From the NCBI RefSeq assembly GCF_001442805.1, contig NZ_CP011131.1, positions 2,294,001 to 2,358,000 on the forward strand: a stretch of 64,000 nucleotides of DNA, given 5' to 3'. The notes below the pieces were generated by a model that made no database searches, was not told the origin of the DNA, and worked only from the letters and a program-made list of their open reading frames with translations. The DNA comes from Lysobacter gummosus (GTDB lineage Bacteria; Pseudomonadota; Gammaproteobacteria; Xanthomonadales; Xanthomonadaceae). This document shows, piece by piece, positions 8,607-17,062 of the stretch; position 1 is the first letter of the stretch; every line of letters begins with the position of its first letter. Both the position numbers and the translations under genes were made by a program.

Positions 8607-9044
8607 ATGTTTCAATGTTTTTCGCACCCTTGCTTGTTGCTGGCCGGCATGGCGAGCGCCTGCGCGGCGGTGCTGCATCTGGGCGTGATCGTCGGCGGAC
8701 CGTCGTGGTACCGGTTCTTCGGCGCCGGCGAACGCATGGCGCAAATGGCCGAGGCCGGGCGCGCGTATCCGGCGGTGGTGACGGCCGGCATTTCCGCGCT
8801 GTTGATGCTGTGGGCGGGCTACGCCTTGTCCGGCGCCGGTGCGATCGGCCCCTTGCCCTTGCTCAAACCCGCGCTGTGCCTGATCACCGCGGTGTATCTG
8901 CTGCGCGGACTGGCGGTGGTGCCGATGGCGGTGGCCTCGGTGCCGCAGCCGGCGACGCCGTTCTGGTATTGGAGTTCTGCGATCTGCCTGGCGATCGGCA
9001 TCGCCCATCTGACCGGCCTGATCGGCGCCTGGTCGTCGCTGTAG
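8607..9044 (+). CDS. four-TM integral membrane protein, unknown function
   Basis: A 145-residue protein with four hydrophobic segments: CLLLAGMASACAAVLHLGVIVG, YPAVVTAGISALLMLWAGYA, LLKPALCLITAVYLLRGLA and FWYWSSAICLAIGIAHLTGL (rough centres 18, 62, 90 and 128). That topology is common to small DoxX-like or otherwise uncharacterised membrane proteins in this clade. The start at MFQCF was chosen because upstream in-frame residues are Arg/Gly-rich noise. Function unknown. Confidence 0.8.
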   Translation: MFQCFSHPCLLLAGMASACAAVLHLGVIVGGPSWYRFFGAGERMAQMAEAGRAYPAVVTAGISALLMLWAGYALSGAGAIGPLPLLKPALCLITAVYLLRGLAVVPMAVASVPQPATPFWYWSSAICLAIGIAHLTGLIGAWSSL

Positions 9045-9142
9045 GGGCCGCGCGCGGCGGCGGAATCCGGCAGTCAGGCACAGGCGGGCTGACACTTTCC
9101 GTTTAGGCTGGGCGCCCCTGAAAACGCATCGAGGACGCGGCC

Positions 9143-10633
9143 GTGATCAAGCAGCGTATCCAGCGGGCCGTGTTCACGGCCGGTTTGACCTTGGCGACCA
9201 CGTTCGCCGCAATCGGTCCCGTCGCGGCGGCGCCCGCGGCGCAGGCGGCATCGCTCGGCCATCCGCATCCGGATTACAGCCAGGCTTGGCCCGATTACCG
9301 CAAGCGCCAGGCGCGCGTGCCGCTGCGCTACGAAAGCCTCGGCCGCACCGTGCTCGACGGCGCGCACAAGCGCAGCTACCGGCTGTACTCGCAGCGCTGG
9401 CCGGAAAGCGGCGGCGCGGTTCCGGACGAATGGACCCATCAGGTCGATATCTATATCCCCGACGTAGCGCGGCCCAAGTCGGCGTTGCTGGTGATCAACA
9501 ACGGCAGCAACCGCGCCAACGGCAGCGACCCGGTGCGGCCGCCGAGCGATTTCGACGAAACCCTGGCGCTGGAAGTGGCCAAGGCCACGCACACCATCGT
9601 GATCAGCCTGTCGGATGTTCCCAACCAATACCTGACCCTGCCCGGCGAAGCGCCGAAGAAAGAGGACGTGCTGGTCGCCGCCACCTGGCGCCGCTTCATG
9701 GACGAACCGTCCGCCAGCAACGCCACGCTGCCATTGCACGTGCCGATGGCCGAAAGCGCGGTCAAGGCGATGGATCTGGCCGAGCGCGAGCTGAGCGCAT
9801 GGCGGGTGCGTTCGTTCGTCGTCACCGGCGCGTCCAAGCGCGCCTGGACCGCATGGCTGACCGCGATCGGCGATCCGCGCGTGCAGGGCCTGGTGTCGTA
9901 TGTGATCGACATGCGCATCCAGAAATTGATCGAACACATCCACAAGACCTACGGCGGCGGTTGGCCGATCGCGTTGCTGCCTTATCACGCCGAGGGCGTG
10001 ACCACGCGCTACAACCAGCCCGAGTTCGCCGAACTGATGCAGATCGAAGACCCTTACGCCTATCTGAGCACGCGTCATCGCCAGCGCCTGCGGATTCCGA
10101 AGTATCTGGTCAACGCCAGCGGCGACGATTTCTTTCCCGCCGATGCGCAGCGGCTGTACCTGGACGATCTGCCCGGCGCGACCAGCCTGCGCGCGGCGCC
10201 CAATTCCGATCACGGCGGCATTCGCCGGCATATCCGCGAAACGCTGATCCCGGCGCTGCAACGCTGGAACCGCCATCAGGCGCTGCCGTCGGTGGATTCG
10301 CGGCTGAGCGAGCGCGACGGCCGCCTGAGCCTGCGAGCGCGCGCCTCCGAGCGGCCGGTCGCGGCCAAGCTGTGGGTCGCCGACAATACTTCAGGGCGCG
10401 ACTTCCGTTTCGCCTGCGGCGTGCGTTATCGCGAACAGGCGGTGCAGGTGAATCGCAACTCGGTGGAGATCGCGCTGGAGAAGCCGGCCAGCGGCTGGTC
10501 GGCGGCGTTCGTGGAATTCTCGTTCGCCGACGGCTTCATCGCGACCTCGCCGGTGTACGTGTACCCCGAGCACGACTATCCGCAACAGCCGCCGCCGAAC
10601 GGCACCGGTGCGTGTCTGATGGTTCCGCAGTAA
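9143..10633 (+). CDS. PhoPQ-activated pathogenicity-related (PqaA-type) protein
   Basis: A 496-residue secreted protein with a signal peptide (first about 35 residues, ending AAPAAQAA). It has the alpha/beta-hydrolase-like architecture of the PhoPQ-activated pathogenicity-related family. Typical motifs are IYIPDVARPKSALLVINNG, VVTGASKRAWTAWLTAIGD (Ser231 in a nucleophile-elbow-like G-A-S-K) and NASGDDFFPADAQRLYLDDL, followed by SDHGGIRRH. Family members are induced by PhoPQ in Salmonella and affect resistance to antimicrobial peptides; the activity is undefined. It is monocistronic. Confidence 0.88.
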   Translation: MIKQRIQRAVFTAGLTLATTFAAIGPVAAAPAAQAASLGHPHPDYSQAWPDYRKRQARVPLRYESLGRTVLDGAHKRSYRLYSQRWPESGGAVPDEWTHQVDIYIPDVARPKSALLVINNGSNRANGSDPVRPPSDFDETLALEVAKATHTIVISLSDVPNQYLTLPGEAPKKEDVLVAATWRRFMDEPSASNATLPLHVPMAESAVKAMDLAERELSAWRVRSFVVTGASKRAWTAWLTAIGDPRVQGLVSYVIDMRIQKLIEHIHKTYGGGWPIALLPYHAEGVTTRYNQPEFAELMQIEDPYAYLSTRHRQRLRIPKYLVNASGDDFFPADAQRLYLDDLPGATSLRAAPNSDHGGIRRHIRETLIPALQRWNRHQALPSVDSRLSERDGRLSLRARASERPVAAKLWVADNTSGRDFRFACGVRYREQAVQVNRNSVEIALEKPASGWSAAFVEFSFADGFIATSPVYVYPEHDYPQQPPPNGTGACLMVPQ

Positions 10634-10715
10634 GTCGCGGCGGTTCTCGCGTGGCGCAGGCGCTGCGCGTGTCGCCGCGAAGGAGTAGGCTGGCCGCCCC
10701 GACGGAGGAAGCGGC

Positions 10716-11297
10716 ATGAACAAGACGATCGCGTGGCCGGCGGTATGCGCACTGGCGCTGTCGATCGGCGCTTGCGGCGGTGGCGGCGACGACAAGGCCG
10801 CGCCCGCCGCTGCTACGGCCAACGCCGCGGGCGCCAAGCCTGCGGCCGCGTCCTCGTTCGATTTCGCCGCCTGGGTCGCCGCCAACGCCGATTGCAAGGG
10901 CGAATATTTCTCCGACGTGCAGGAGCCGGCCTTCGCCCAGACCTTGCGCGACGCGGGAGTGACGGTGAGCGCGGAAAGCTCGATCGGCGAAGTCGGCCCC
11001 GGCGGCGGCACGCTGACGCCGGGCCGGCCGATCCGCTTGCACGGCTTGCCGGTGCGGCGCGTGGACTACGATTTCGGCAGCGGTTCGACCTTCGCCGTGG
11101 TGGTCGACGCCAGCGCCGAGCAGGCGCGCGCGGCGATCGACGCCAAGCCGCTGCCGGAGATCTATCGCGAGTACTACAGCCTGGGCGTGGCGACCGCGCC
11201 GCCGAGCGAAGACGTGCCGATGCCGGATATCCAGTTCGTGCGCGCCGGCGAGCAGAAGGGCACGCAGGAAATTGGTTGCGCGGCGTTCGATATGTGA
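10716..11297 (+). CDS. putative lipoprotein, unknown function
   Basis: A 193-residue protein with a short hydrophobic leader ending in a lipobox-like LSIGAC (Cys20), then a Gly/Asp and Ala-rich linker to about residue 45, and a compact domain. Two further cysteines (about 60 and 188) could form a disulfide in the periplasm. No known family was recognised. The start has GGAGG upstream (10705-10709). Probably monocistronic, followed by a dispersed repeat. Confidence 0.8.
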   Translation: MNKTIAWPAVCALALSIGACGGGGDDKAAPAAATANAAGAKPAAASSFDFAAWVAANADCKGEYFSDVQEPAFAQTLRDAGVTVSAESSIGEVGPGGGTLTPGRPIRLHGLPVRRVDYDFGSGSTFAVVVDASAEQARAAIDAKPLPEIYREYYSLGVATAPPSEDVPMPDIQFVRAGEQKGTQEIGCAAFDM

Positions 11298-11380
11298 TGG
11301 ATGGGGCGCGGGGCGGTTGCCGCGCGGCGATGCCAACGAATGCAGGCGGATTGGCAAGACCCTGTTCAATGTCTCCAGGC

Positions 11381-11491
11381 CGTCATTCCCGCGAACGCGG
11401 GCTCCGCTTTACTTCGGCGGAGCCGAACATCCAGTGCCTTTCGTGCGAGAACGTTTGAAGTCTCTGGATTCCCGCGTTCGCGGGAATGACG
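11381..11491. repeat. dispersed palindromic element, family A copy 1
   Basis: A 111-bp element bounded by a perfect 21-bp terminal inverted repeat; each arm begins CGTCATTCCCGCGAACGCGG on its own strand. The interior contains CTTTACTTCGGCGGAGCCGAACATCCAG and reads CGTGCGAGAACGTTTGAAGT. A near-identical copy sits at 57247-57376. It has no coding capacity, and its size fits a MITE or a large REP/BIME-like element. Confidence 0.85.
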
Positions 11492-11509
11492 TTCTGGAGG
11501 GGTGGCGCT

Positions 11510-11625
11510 GAGGTTCCTGGATGTTCGGCTTCGTCGAAGTAAAGTGAGCCCGCGTTGACTTCAGTCGCTCTCGCACGAAACGCACTGGATGTTCGATGTC
11601 GCCGAAATAAAGTGGAGCGTTCGCA
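11510..11625. repeat. degenerate inverted copies of family A element
   Basis: Directly after the intact copy are fragments in opposite orientation: CTGGATGTTCGGCTTCGTCG plus AAGTAAAGTGAGCCCGCGTT (11516-11556), then CTCTCGCACGAAACGCACTGG and GATGTTCGATGTCGCCGAAA (11569-11607). They match the reverse complement of the element interior. The locus is therefore a small nest of decayed copies. Confidence 0.7.
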
Positions 11626-11657
11626 CAGACTCCAAGCCCACTCAGATCCGAAACATC

Positions 11658-11691
11658 GCGCGCCCGGCCGCAACCTCGCGGCCGGGCGCGC
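11658..11691 (-). terminator. strong hairpin downstream of the chitinase gene
   Basis: A perfect 14-bp stem (GCGCGCCCGGCCGC / GCGGCCGGGCGCGC) with a six-base loop starts 8 bp past the chitinase stop codon. On the minus strand it is followed by GATGTTT, a weak U-tract. It is the likely transcription terminator or mRNA-stabilising hairpin of the chitinase gene. Confidence 0.65.
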
Positions 11692-11698
11692 AAGCCGA

Positions 11699-12649
11699 TC
11701 AACAGGTCTGGTTATTGCCCGGCGCGACGTTGAGGATCGCGGCGAAATTGCGGTAGTAAGCGCCGCGGTTGAGCATCTGCTGATGGCCGATGCCGGTGGC
11801 GTTGCATTCGATGCCGCCGTTGATCGCGCGGATGGTTTCGCCGAATGCGCGCAGGTTCACCATCGCCTGATGCGGGGTGTTGCTGGCGCCGCCGCGCTGG
11901 GTCATCCAGTACCACAGCGCCGTCTGCCAGGAGATCGCCGAATTGGTCGCGACCAGGTCCGGATCGTTGAGCAGGTTCAGCCCGAGCGCGCTGCCGGCGG
12001 AGGCGTAGTTGTAGTTCCAGCTCAGCTGGATCGGGCCGCGGCCGTAGTACTGCTTGCCGCCGCAGGTGCCGGCCGGCTGGCAATAGTGATCCCAGTTGGC
12101 CTGGTTCAATTCGCGGATGTACTGCAGCGCGCCGGTTTCCTGGTTGACGTTGGCCAGGAATGCCGCCGCTTCCTGGCGCGCGATGGTGTCGCCGCCTTCC
12201 TTCGCGAAGTTGGGATACGAGCGGATCGCCGCGACCAGCCCGGCATAGGTGTAGAAGGGATTGCGGTTCGGGAACATCTGGTTGAACTGCGCTTCGGTGA
12301 CCACGAAACCGCCGGTCGGCGGCGTGCCGTCGCAGGTGGTCGGCTGCCAGTACCAGGTGCTGATGGTCGGATCGGTGCCGTCGCTGCCGTTGCTGCCGAC
12401 GTTGACCAGCTTGTAGTACTGGCCGTTGGGCGGATAACGCACGATGGTGCCGAGCGTGTAGTTGACCCCGCGCGTCCAGTCCACGGAGTTGCAGGCCGCG
12501 GCGGGAGCGACGACGGCGGTCGCGCGCAAGGTGTCGGATGTGTTCGCTGCCGCGGTTTGCGGAGCGGCGAAGGCGGCGGGGGCGCAGAGCAGGCCGAACA
12601 GGCCGGCGGCCCAGGCGCCGGTGCGGCGCGAGTGGATGGGTGCGTTCAT
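11699..12649 (-). CDS. GH19 chitinase with chitin-binding module
   Basis: A 316-residue secreted endochitinase. A signal peptide (about 1-29) is followed by a CBM5/12-like chitin-binding module (about 53-103: CNSVDWTRGVNYTLGTIVRY, aromatic-rich with STWYW) and a short linker. The GH19 domain spans about 115-316. NVNQETGALQYIREL places the catalytic glutamates at E171 and E180, the spacing known for bacterial GH19 enzymes, and YYGRGPIQLSWNYNY (201-215) is the family signature. Cys-rich ends fit extracellular disulfides. GAGGA precedes the ATG. It hydrolyses chitin of fungal or insect origin, typical of predatory soil bacteria. Confidence 0.95.
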   Translation of the reverse strand: MNAPIHSRRTGAWAAGLFGLLCAPAAFAAPQTAAANTSDTLRATAVVAPAAACNSVDWTRGVNYTLGTIVRYPPNGQYYKLVNVGSNGSDGTDPTISTWYWQPTTCDGTPPTGGFVVTEAQFNQMFPNRNPFYTYAGLVAAIRSYPNFAKEGGDTIARQEAAAFLANVNQETGALQYIRELNQANWDHYCQPAGTCGGKQYYGRGPIQLSWNYNYASAGSALGLNLLNDPDLVATNSAISWQTALWYWMTQRGGASNTPHQAMVNLRAFGETIRAINGGIECNATGIGHQQMLNRGAYYRNFAAILNVAPGNNQTC

Positions 12650-13138
12650 TTCGTATCCTCAGGCAATGGACTCTCGGTCCCCCCGGGGTACGCATGCCGC
12701 ACAACCGCGACGAATGCGTGGACTTGCGATTGGCGGCGATCTGATCGTTATGGAATAGGGGCTTCGTGCAGCACGCCCGCGATGGAGCGCGGCCGTCCCA
12801 TGCGCCGCGTTGCCGCGGCCGGTGCGATATCCGGACGCTGCCGCGTGTAGCGGCGTGGCGACGCTGGTGGGCGACCCGCGGGCGACTGTAACCAGGCGGT
12901 AAAGATGAATCCGGGCAGCGGTCGCGAAAAAGGTCTCGGCCGCGCGATGCCTGCGCAATCCGGTGCGCGCGTACGCTGCCGGGGCGACCGCGGTCGCACT
13001 TGCGTTGCGATGCGGCAACCGTTTTCACCCGCGGCGCGGTATAAACCGCAGGACGCAACACGGCGGACGCGGCCACGCGGCCGCCGTCAACCGGCCCAGG
13101 GCGCCGCGCCCGAGGCCGCGCAGCAGCGAGGTGCAGCG
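12650..13138. other. 489-bp divergent intergenic region
   Basis: This gap separates the chitinase start (minus) from a lipoprotein start (plus), so both promoters should lie here. ORFs inside it are Arg/Pro-rich and lack support. I could not place confident -35/-10 elements or a CRP/Clp-type palindrome. Confidence 0.5.
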
Positions 13139-13825
13139 ATGAAGCGCAATGCGAACACGGCAATCGCGATGGCCACGGGACTGGCGCTGAGCCTGGTCCT
13201 GGGCGCCTGTGGCGGCCAGGGCGAACGCCAGACCGCGGCCAAGCCGGCGCAGCCGGCCGGCGAGCCGCTGGATCCGGCCAAGACCGCCGAACGTCTGGTC
13301 AAGATGCGCAGTCAGGCGCTCGGCGGCGATCAACAAGGCCTGCAGCAGAACCTGAAGGCGCTCAACGACGACGTCAATCGCTCGATCCGCCTGGCCGATC
13401 CGGCGCGCCGCATCGATCGCGAGAACGCGCGCATCGCCGCCAAGGGCGTCAAGGGCGTGCGTTCGGTGGTGTGGCTCGACAGCGAAAATCTGTTCGTGAT
13501 CGTCAATCGCAATGCCGAGCGCAGCTACGGCACCATCGATTCGATCTGCGGCGAGCTCGAACCGCTGGGCGATACGCTCGGCGTGGTGGTCAACGTGCAA
13601 AGCGGCGCGGCGCGCAACGGCGACGAACTCGAAATCCTCAGCCGCAATTGCCAGCTCAAGCCCGGCGAGCGCGCGATGATGCAGGCCAATCGCCAGGTCG
13701 ATGCCTTGCCGCCGCAGGTGCGAGCCCAGCATCGCGCCAACGCCGACGCGGCCTTGCGCGCCGAACGCGCGGAAGACCGGCAGGAAAGCGATCGCATCAT
13801 CCAGGCCGGCACGCCGGAGATGTAG
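13139..13825 (+). CDS. putative lipoprotein, Ser/Arg/Gln-rich, unknown function
   Basis: A 228-residue protein starting MKRNANTAIAMATGLALSLV with the lipobox LGAC (Cys25), so it is probably lipid-anchored. After a short Ala/Pro linker comes a domain with RIAAKGVKGVRSVVWLDSEN and VVNVQS, then a charged C-terminal helix (RANADAALRAERAEDRQESD). Two cysteines (about 145 and 175) may pair. The frame extends to 12905, but the upstream residues are noise and the signal peptide sets the start. No recognised family. Confidence 0.8.
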   Translation: MKRNANTAIAMATGLALSLVLGACGGQGERQTAAKPAQPAGEPLDPAKTAERLVKMRSQALGGDQQGLQQNLKALNDDVNRSIRLADPARRIDRENARIAAKGVKGVRSVVWLDSENLFVIVNRNAERSYGTIDSICGELEPLGDTLGVVVNVQSGAARNGDELEILSRNCQLKPGERAMMQANRQVDALPPQVRAQHRANADAALRAERAEDRQESDRIIQAGTPEM

Positions 13826-13969
13826 GCGGCGGAGGCGGATCGCGGCGTGGTCCGCATCCGCGCTCGTATGGCTTCGAATCCGGGCGCACGCGCGACCATC
13901 GCGCGCCGACAGGTGTGCGCGGGCGCGCGATGACCGACAATGCCCGTCCCACATCCCTGAGGTGAACCC

Positions 13970-14323
13970 ATGATCCAGCGATTCGACGTCGGCGCGCGCC
14001 TGTCGGAAATGGCGATCTATAACGGCGTGGCTTATCTGGCCGGGCAAGTGCCCGACAGCGAGGACCTCGACATCGCCGGCCAGACCCGCGAAACCCTGGC
14101 CTCGATCGACGCGCTGCTCGCGCGCGCCGGGACCGACAAGAGCCGCATTCTGATGGCGCAGATCTTCCTCACCGACATGGCCGATTTCGCCGGCATGAAC
14201 GCGGTGTGGGACAGCTGGGTCGTGGCCGGGCACACGCCGCCGCGCGCGACCGTGCAGGCGCCGTTGGCGAATCCGAAGTTCAAGGTGGAAATCGTGGTGA
14301 CGGCGGCGGTCGCGAGCGAGTAA
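13970..14323 (+). CDS. RidA/YjgF/YER057c family protein
   Basis: A 117-residue RidA-superfamily protein. Members hydrolyse reactive enamine/imine intermediates formed by PLP enzymes. Family features include AIYNGVAYLAGQVPD, the trimer-forming helix with TLASIDALLARAGTDKSRIL, and AGHTPPRATVQAPLANPKFK carrying the conserved Arg (R in PPRA) that binds the substrate carboxylate. It belongs to a divergent subgroup rather than canonical archetypal RidA (no IPYSQAI start). An AGGTG Shine-Dalgarno precedes the ATG and a terminator follows. Confidence 0.92.
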   Translation: MIQRFDVGARLSEMAIYNGVAYLAGQVPDSEDLDIAGQTRETLASIDALLARAGTDKSRILMAQIFLTDMADFAGMNAVWDSWVVAGHTPPRATVQAPLANPKFKVEIVVTAAVASE

Positions 14324-14337
14324 ACGACGCGCAAGCG

Positions 14338-14368
14338 ATGCGGCGCGAAAGTTTCGCGCCGCATTTTT
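14338..14368 (+). terminator. rho-independent terminator after the RidA gene
   Basis: ATGCGGCGCGAAA / TTTCGCGCCGCAT forms a 13-bp stem with a tight loop, followed by TTTT. It starts 14 bp after the stop codon. This is a textbook intrinsic terminator. Confidence 0.85.
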
Positions 14369-14772
14369 ATGCCTGTTTTGCGCATCTTCGACCGCGTCAT
14401 CCGATCCACGTTGGGATCGCACCGTCGCCAATCCGGCTGACACGCGCGGCGATATTCACCATCGGCATCCGCCGCGGAACTGCATTCGCGCCGATCCGCG
14501 CGCACGCATCGAGCCGGCATCGATCGAATCGTCCGATCTTTCGCCCGCACCGATTCGCGTACCTCTTCGAAGTTCTGTGATCGCCCTCAACGATCATTTA
14601 GAAGCGCCGTTCGTATTCGCATGGACGCGGTCGCCCGCGCGGGCGCAGTGTCGGCGGGCGTCTTCGCGACGCGAGCAGCACGGACGTTGCCGTCCGGTGT
14701 TTTCCAAGATCGCACCCACCGAGCCGTCGCCCGTACGGGCGGCGTTTGTCGAACCTTTCTGGAGAGAACCGC
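14369..14772. other. 404-bp intergenic region upstream of the S8 protease
   Basis: It contains no convincing gene; short ORFs are Arg/Ser/Ala-rich shadows. It should hold the promoter of the downstream secreted protease. GGAGAG at 14761-14766 is that gene's Shine-Dalgarno. Confidence 0.5.
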
Positions 14773-16851
14773 ATGAACCGTCGCCGCATCCCGCTCACGG
14801 CCCTGGCCGTGGCGCTCGCCGTTACGCCGTTGCTGTCGCTGGCGCAGGCCGCGCCCGCCGCTCCCGCGAGCGGTTTCGAACTCGATCTGGGCGGATTGCG
14901 TTTCGATCCGCTCAAAAGCAAACCCGTACAGGCCGCCAGCGCCTGGGGCCGCACCCGCGCCGACGGCGAAGACTGGCGCCTGGTGCAATTCAAGGGCCCG
15001 GTGCAACAGGCGTGGCTGGACGAATTGCGCCGCGCCGGCCTGGAACCGGTGCAATACCTGCATCCGTACACCTACATCGCCTGGGGCAAGCGCGATGCGC
15101 TCAACCGTCTGGCCGGGCAGTCCGAGGTGCGTTGGAGCGGCGACTTCCTGCCGGCGTATCGCGTGCAGCCGGAACTGCGCAAGGCCGCGACCGGGCCGGT
15201 ACAGGTCAGCGTGATCAGCCATCGCGGCAGCGCCGAAGTCGGCGCGAGCCTGAGCAAGATCGGCGTGGCCGACATCGGCGCCGGCAACAAGATGCTCGAT
15301 CGCAGCCTGCAGACGCAGACCGTGCGGATTCCCGCCGACCAGATCGCCGCGCTGGCGCAGACGCCGGGCGTGTACAGCGTGCAGACCGTGCCCACCGACG
15401 GCGGCCTGCGCGGCGAGATGAGCAGCCAGATCAACGCCGGCAACCTCAACGCGAGCAATCTCGCCGTGCCCGGTTATCTGAGCTATCTCAGCGGCTTGGG
15501 CGTGAACGGCACCGGTACGATCATCGCCAACGTCGATGGCGGCATCTATCACACCCATCCCGATCTGGCCGCGCGCATGACCACCTGCACCGGCACCACT
15601 TGCGGCGGTTCGGCCAGCAGCGCGCACGGCACCCACACCGCGGCGATCATGGCCGGCGACGGCGCTTCCAACGCGCGCGCCACCGCGTCCACCGGCAGCT
15701 TCCTGCGCGGCCTGGGCGTCGCGCCGGGCGCCAAGCTGGTCGAGCAAGTGTATTCGCCGACCTACACCCAGGCCGGCGGCATGTTGACGTTGATGACGCA
15801 GTCGGTGCGCAATCGCGCGACCATCTCCGGCAACAGCTGGGGCCCGTCGGGAACGCCGCGCGGTTACGACGGCGACACGCGTCAGGTCGATGTCGGCGTG
15901 CGCGACGCGGATCCGAATGCGCCCGGCGATCAGCCGCTGAACTACGTGCTGTCGTTCATGAACGGCAACGGCGGCACGCAGAGCCAGGGCTCGCCGGACG
16001 AAGCCAAGAACACCTTCACCATCGGCTCGACCAAGGGCCAGTCTTCGGCGACGGTGCAGATCGCCGCGATCAACGATCTGTCCAGCAACACCGCGCACGG
16101 CCCGGCGCGCGACGGCCGCCGCATTCCGGGCATGGTCGCGCCGGGTTGTTCGATCGATTCGGCCAACAGCGCGAGCGGCCACGGCCTGATGTGCGGCACC
16201 AGCATGGCTTCGCCGCAAGTGGCCGGCGCCAGCGCCTTGTTCACGCAGTACTACCGCGGCCGCGCCGGCGTCGATCCGAGCCCGGCGTTGACCCGCGCGG
16301 CGTTCACCGCGGTGGCGCAGAATCTGGTCGGCAAGCTCGACGCCGACGGCGTCACCTTGGCCACCGCGCCCGACGCCAAGCAGGGCTGGGGACGAATGCT
16401 GATCGAGCCGGTGCTGCGTCCGGCGCAGACGGTGCAATACATCGACCAGAGCCACGTGTTCAACAATTCCGGCGAAAGCTGGACGCGCACGTTCACCGCC
16501 GCCGATCCGAGCAAGCCGGTGCGGATCATGCTGGTGTGGACCGACGCCCCGGGCCATGGCCTGGGCGGCACCACGCCGGCCTGGAACAACAATCTGGATT
16601 TGCGCGTGACCGCGGGCGGCAACACTTATCTCGGCAACGTGTTCGCCGCCAGCGGCTGGTCGGCGACCGGCGGCGCGGCCGATGCGCGCAACAACAACGA
16701 GGGCGTGTTCCTGCAGTCGGCGCAGCATGGCGGCAGCGTGAGCATCGTGGTGCGCGCGACCGATATCAACTCGAATGGTCTGCCGAACTCCGGGGACGAT
16801 ACCGATCAGGATTTTGCGTTGGTTTGCTACAACTGCGCGGCGAGTTTGTAA
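14773..16851 (+). CDS. S8 family (subtilisin-like) serine peptidase, secreted
   Basis: A 692-residue extracellular protease. A signal peptide (about 1-27) precedes a long propeptide (to about 220). The subtilase domain carries the triad: D255 in IIANVDGGIYHTHPDL, H285 in SAHGTHTAAIM and S477 in CGTSMASPQVAG. The C-terminal 150 residues form a beta-rich domain (RIMLVWTDAPGHGLGG, NNLDLRVTAGG) like those after subtilase domains in secreted gamma-proteobacterial proteases. GGAGAG supports the start. It probably digests external protein as a predatory or nutrient enzyme and auto-processes its propeptide. Confidence 0.95.
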   Translation: MNRRRIPLTALAVALAVTPLLSLAQAAPAAPASGFELDLGGLRFDPLKSKPVQAASAWGRTRADGEDWRLVQFKGPVQQAWLDELRRAGLEPVQYLHPYTYIAWGKRDALNRLAGQSEVRWSGDFLPAYRVQPELRKAATGPVQVSVISHRGSAEVGASLSKIGVADIGAGNKMLDRSLQTQTVRIPADQIAALAQTPGVYSVQTVPTDGGLRGEMSSQINAGNLNASNLAVPGYLSYLSGLGVNGTGTIIANVDGGIYHTHPDLAARMTTCTGTTCGGSASSAHGTHTAAIMAGDGASNARATASTGSFLRGLGVAPGAKLVEQVYSPTYTQAGGMLTLMTQSVRNRATISGNSWGPSGTPRGYDGDTRQVDVGVRDADPNAPGDQPLNYVLSFMNGNGGTQSQGSPDEAKNTFTIGSTKGQSSATVQIAAINDLSSNTAHGPARDGRRIPGMVAPGCSIDSANSASGHGLMCGTSMASPQVAGASALFTQYYRGRAGVDPSPALTRAAFTAVAQNLVGKLDADGVTLATAPDAKQGWGRMLIEPVLRPAQTVQYIDQSHVFNNSGESWTRTFTAADPSKPVRIMLVWTDAPGHGLGGTTPAWNNNLDLRVTAGGNTYLGNVFAASGWSATGGAADARNNNEGVFLQSAQHGGSVSIVVRATDINSNGLPNSGDDTDQDFALVCYNCAASL

Positions 16852-16880
16852 GCAGCGTTGATGACAGAAAAATGCTTTGA

Positions 16881-17034
16881 GCCCCTCTCCCGCTTGCCAC
16901 CCAAGGTGACTTCCTACGGGGCGCGGGAGAGGGGTTGGGGTGAGGGCACGGGAGCAGTGAGGCTCAATGCAAGAGCATTCGCGCCTTCGGCGCTCAGCCC
17001 TCACCCCAGCCCTCTCCCGCAAGCGGGAGAGGGA
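16881..17034. repeat. dispersed composite palindromic repeat, family B copy 1
   Basis: CCCCTCTCCCGCTTGCCACC and the adjoining CAAGGTGACTTCCT...GCGGGAGAGGGG form one hairpin unit. It is followed by TTGGGGTGAGGG, a spacer with AGAGCATTCGCGCC, then CCCTCACCCCAGCCCTCTCC and GCAAGCGGGAGAGGGAGC. Related copies are at 27517-27651 and 53031-53212. It lies between the convergent S8 protease and amidotransferase genes. Confidence 0.85.
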
Positions 17035-17062
17035 GCCCACCGTTTCGTTGCGTAACCACCCC

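Noticed and set aside
14587..17040. An 817-codon minus-strand ORF over the S8 protease
   Set aside because: The plus strand encodes a complete Asp/His/Ser protease with signal peptide. The antisense product has no recognisable features.
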